A DNA stretch of 6,519 nt from Burkholderiaceae bacterium. Lineage in GTDB: Bacteria; Pseudomonadota; Gammaproteobacteria; Burkholderiales; Burkholderiaceae. The position numbers were made by a program, and so were the translations under genes. The notes beneath the pieces are model-generated. The model had not been told where the DNA came from and made no database searches. It was given only the letters and a program-made list of their open reading frames with translations. Positions 6,110 to 6,519 of this stretch are shown one piece after another. The stretch covers positions 1 through 6,519 of the forward strand of contig CANCQD010000117.1 of NCBI GenBank assembly GCA_947380285.1, in the 5' to 3' direction. Position 1 is the first letter of the stretch; each line of letters opens with the position of its first letter.

Positions 6110-6519
6110 ATGACCATCATTAATCCTGCGAGCAATTACGGTACCGTCACCATTGTGGGCGTTGGTTTGATTGGTGCATCTCTTGGCCTAGCCCTCAAAG
6201 AAGCTGGCGTTGTAAAGACCGTCTTAGGCGTAGGCCGCAGTAAAGCAAATTTAGATCAAGCCCAAAAGATGGGTGCGATTGATGGCGTAGTAGATTTAGT
6301 CGAGGCCGCCAAAAAGTCTGATGTGATTGTTTTGTGTGTGCCGGTTGCGCAGATGCGTGCTGCATTTGAAATCATTGAGCCTCATCTTGAGCCAAGAACC
6401 ATGATTACTGACGCTGGTAGCACGAAGGGCGATGTGATCTTGACGGCAAAAGAAGTCTTGGGTAAAAAAGCATGCCAATTTGTGCCTGCACATCCTATTG
6501 CCGGCGGTGCGCAACATGG
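6110..6519 (+). CDS. tyrA: Prephenate dehydrogenase, N-terminal part, cut by window end
   Basis: TyrA oxidatively decarboxylates prephenate to 4-hydroxyphenylpyruvate with NAD(P)+, the step leading to tyrosine. Only 136 codons are present, covering the Rossmann nucleotide-binding domain and the start of the catalytic region; the family usually runs to about 290 residues or more. Visible are the dinucleotide loop VGVGLIG (GxGxxG, residues 17-22), GVGRS at the end of the second strand (40-44), VIVLCVPV, DAGSTKGDV (101-109) with the family's active-site serine, and PAHPIAGG with the catalytic histidine His128 (6491-6493). The ATG at 6110 is fixed by an in-frame TAG at 6104-6106. No close Shine-Dalgarno is seen. 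It lies 31 bases after hisC. The activity may extend to arogenate, since cyclohexadienyl dehydrogenases share these motifs. A C-terminal ACT domain or a fusion to AroA, as in some pseudomonads, would lie beyond the window. Confidence 0.93.
   Translation, partial: MTIINPASNYGTVTIVGVGLIGASLGLALKEAGVVKTVLGVGRSKANLDQAQKMGAIDGVVDLVEAAKKSDVIVLCVPVAQMRAAFEIIEPHLEPRTMITDAGSTKGDVILTAKEVLGKKACQFVPAHPIAGGAQH

Noticed and set aside
6296..6517. - strand open frame opposite tyrA
   Set aside because: It is opposite the conserved tyrA nucleotide-binding domain and has no recognisable motifs.
1..6519. CRISPR array, tRNA or rRNA, insertion sequence, prophage, toxin-antitoxin or defence genes
   Set aside because: Nearly all bases belong to five conserved housekeeping genes. 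No spaced repeats, tRNA-like cloverleaf or transposase motifs were seen, and no stretch is long enough to hold such an element.

Overview
The window is a run of five genes, all on the + strand with no gap longer than 31 bases: gyrA (5' end cut), serC, pheA, hisC and tyrA (3' end cut). Protein sequences and gene order point to a betaproteobacterium of the Burkholderiales. The moderate GC content (about half G+C on the few lines I counted, well below Burkholderia or Ralstonia) and the wording of the proteins suggest Polynucleobacter or a close relative. The genus is an inference from memory of these families; no search was run.

Layout: 1-2712 is DNA gyrase subunit A, lacking only its start codon. 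A 30-base spacer follows, preceded by a small inverted repeat that spans the gyrA stop. 2743-3840 is phosphoserine aminotransferase. 3840-4919 is the bifunctional chorismate mutase/prephenate dehydratase, which overlaps the serC stop by one base. 4951-6078 is a HisC-type aminotransferase. 6110-6519 is the NAD(P)-binding half of prephenate dehydrogenase, cut by the window edge. Each internal start (serC, pheA, hisC, tyrA) has an in-frame stop within 6 to 18 bases upstream, so these starts are well fixed.

Together, SerC makes phosphoserine (and serves pyridoxal phosphate synthesis). PheA takes chorismate to prephenate and phenylpyruvate, TyrA takes prephenate to 4-hydroxyphenylpyruvate, and HisC can plausibly aminate both keto acids as well as act in histidine synthesis. 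This is the known beta/gammaproteobacterial 'aromatic supraoperon', usually continued by aroA, cmk, rpsA and ihfB outside this window. I see no RNA gene, mobile element, CRISPR array, convincing promoter or canonical terminator. I found no undescribed system; the findings are fine-scale oddities in a conserved housekeeping region.
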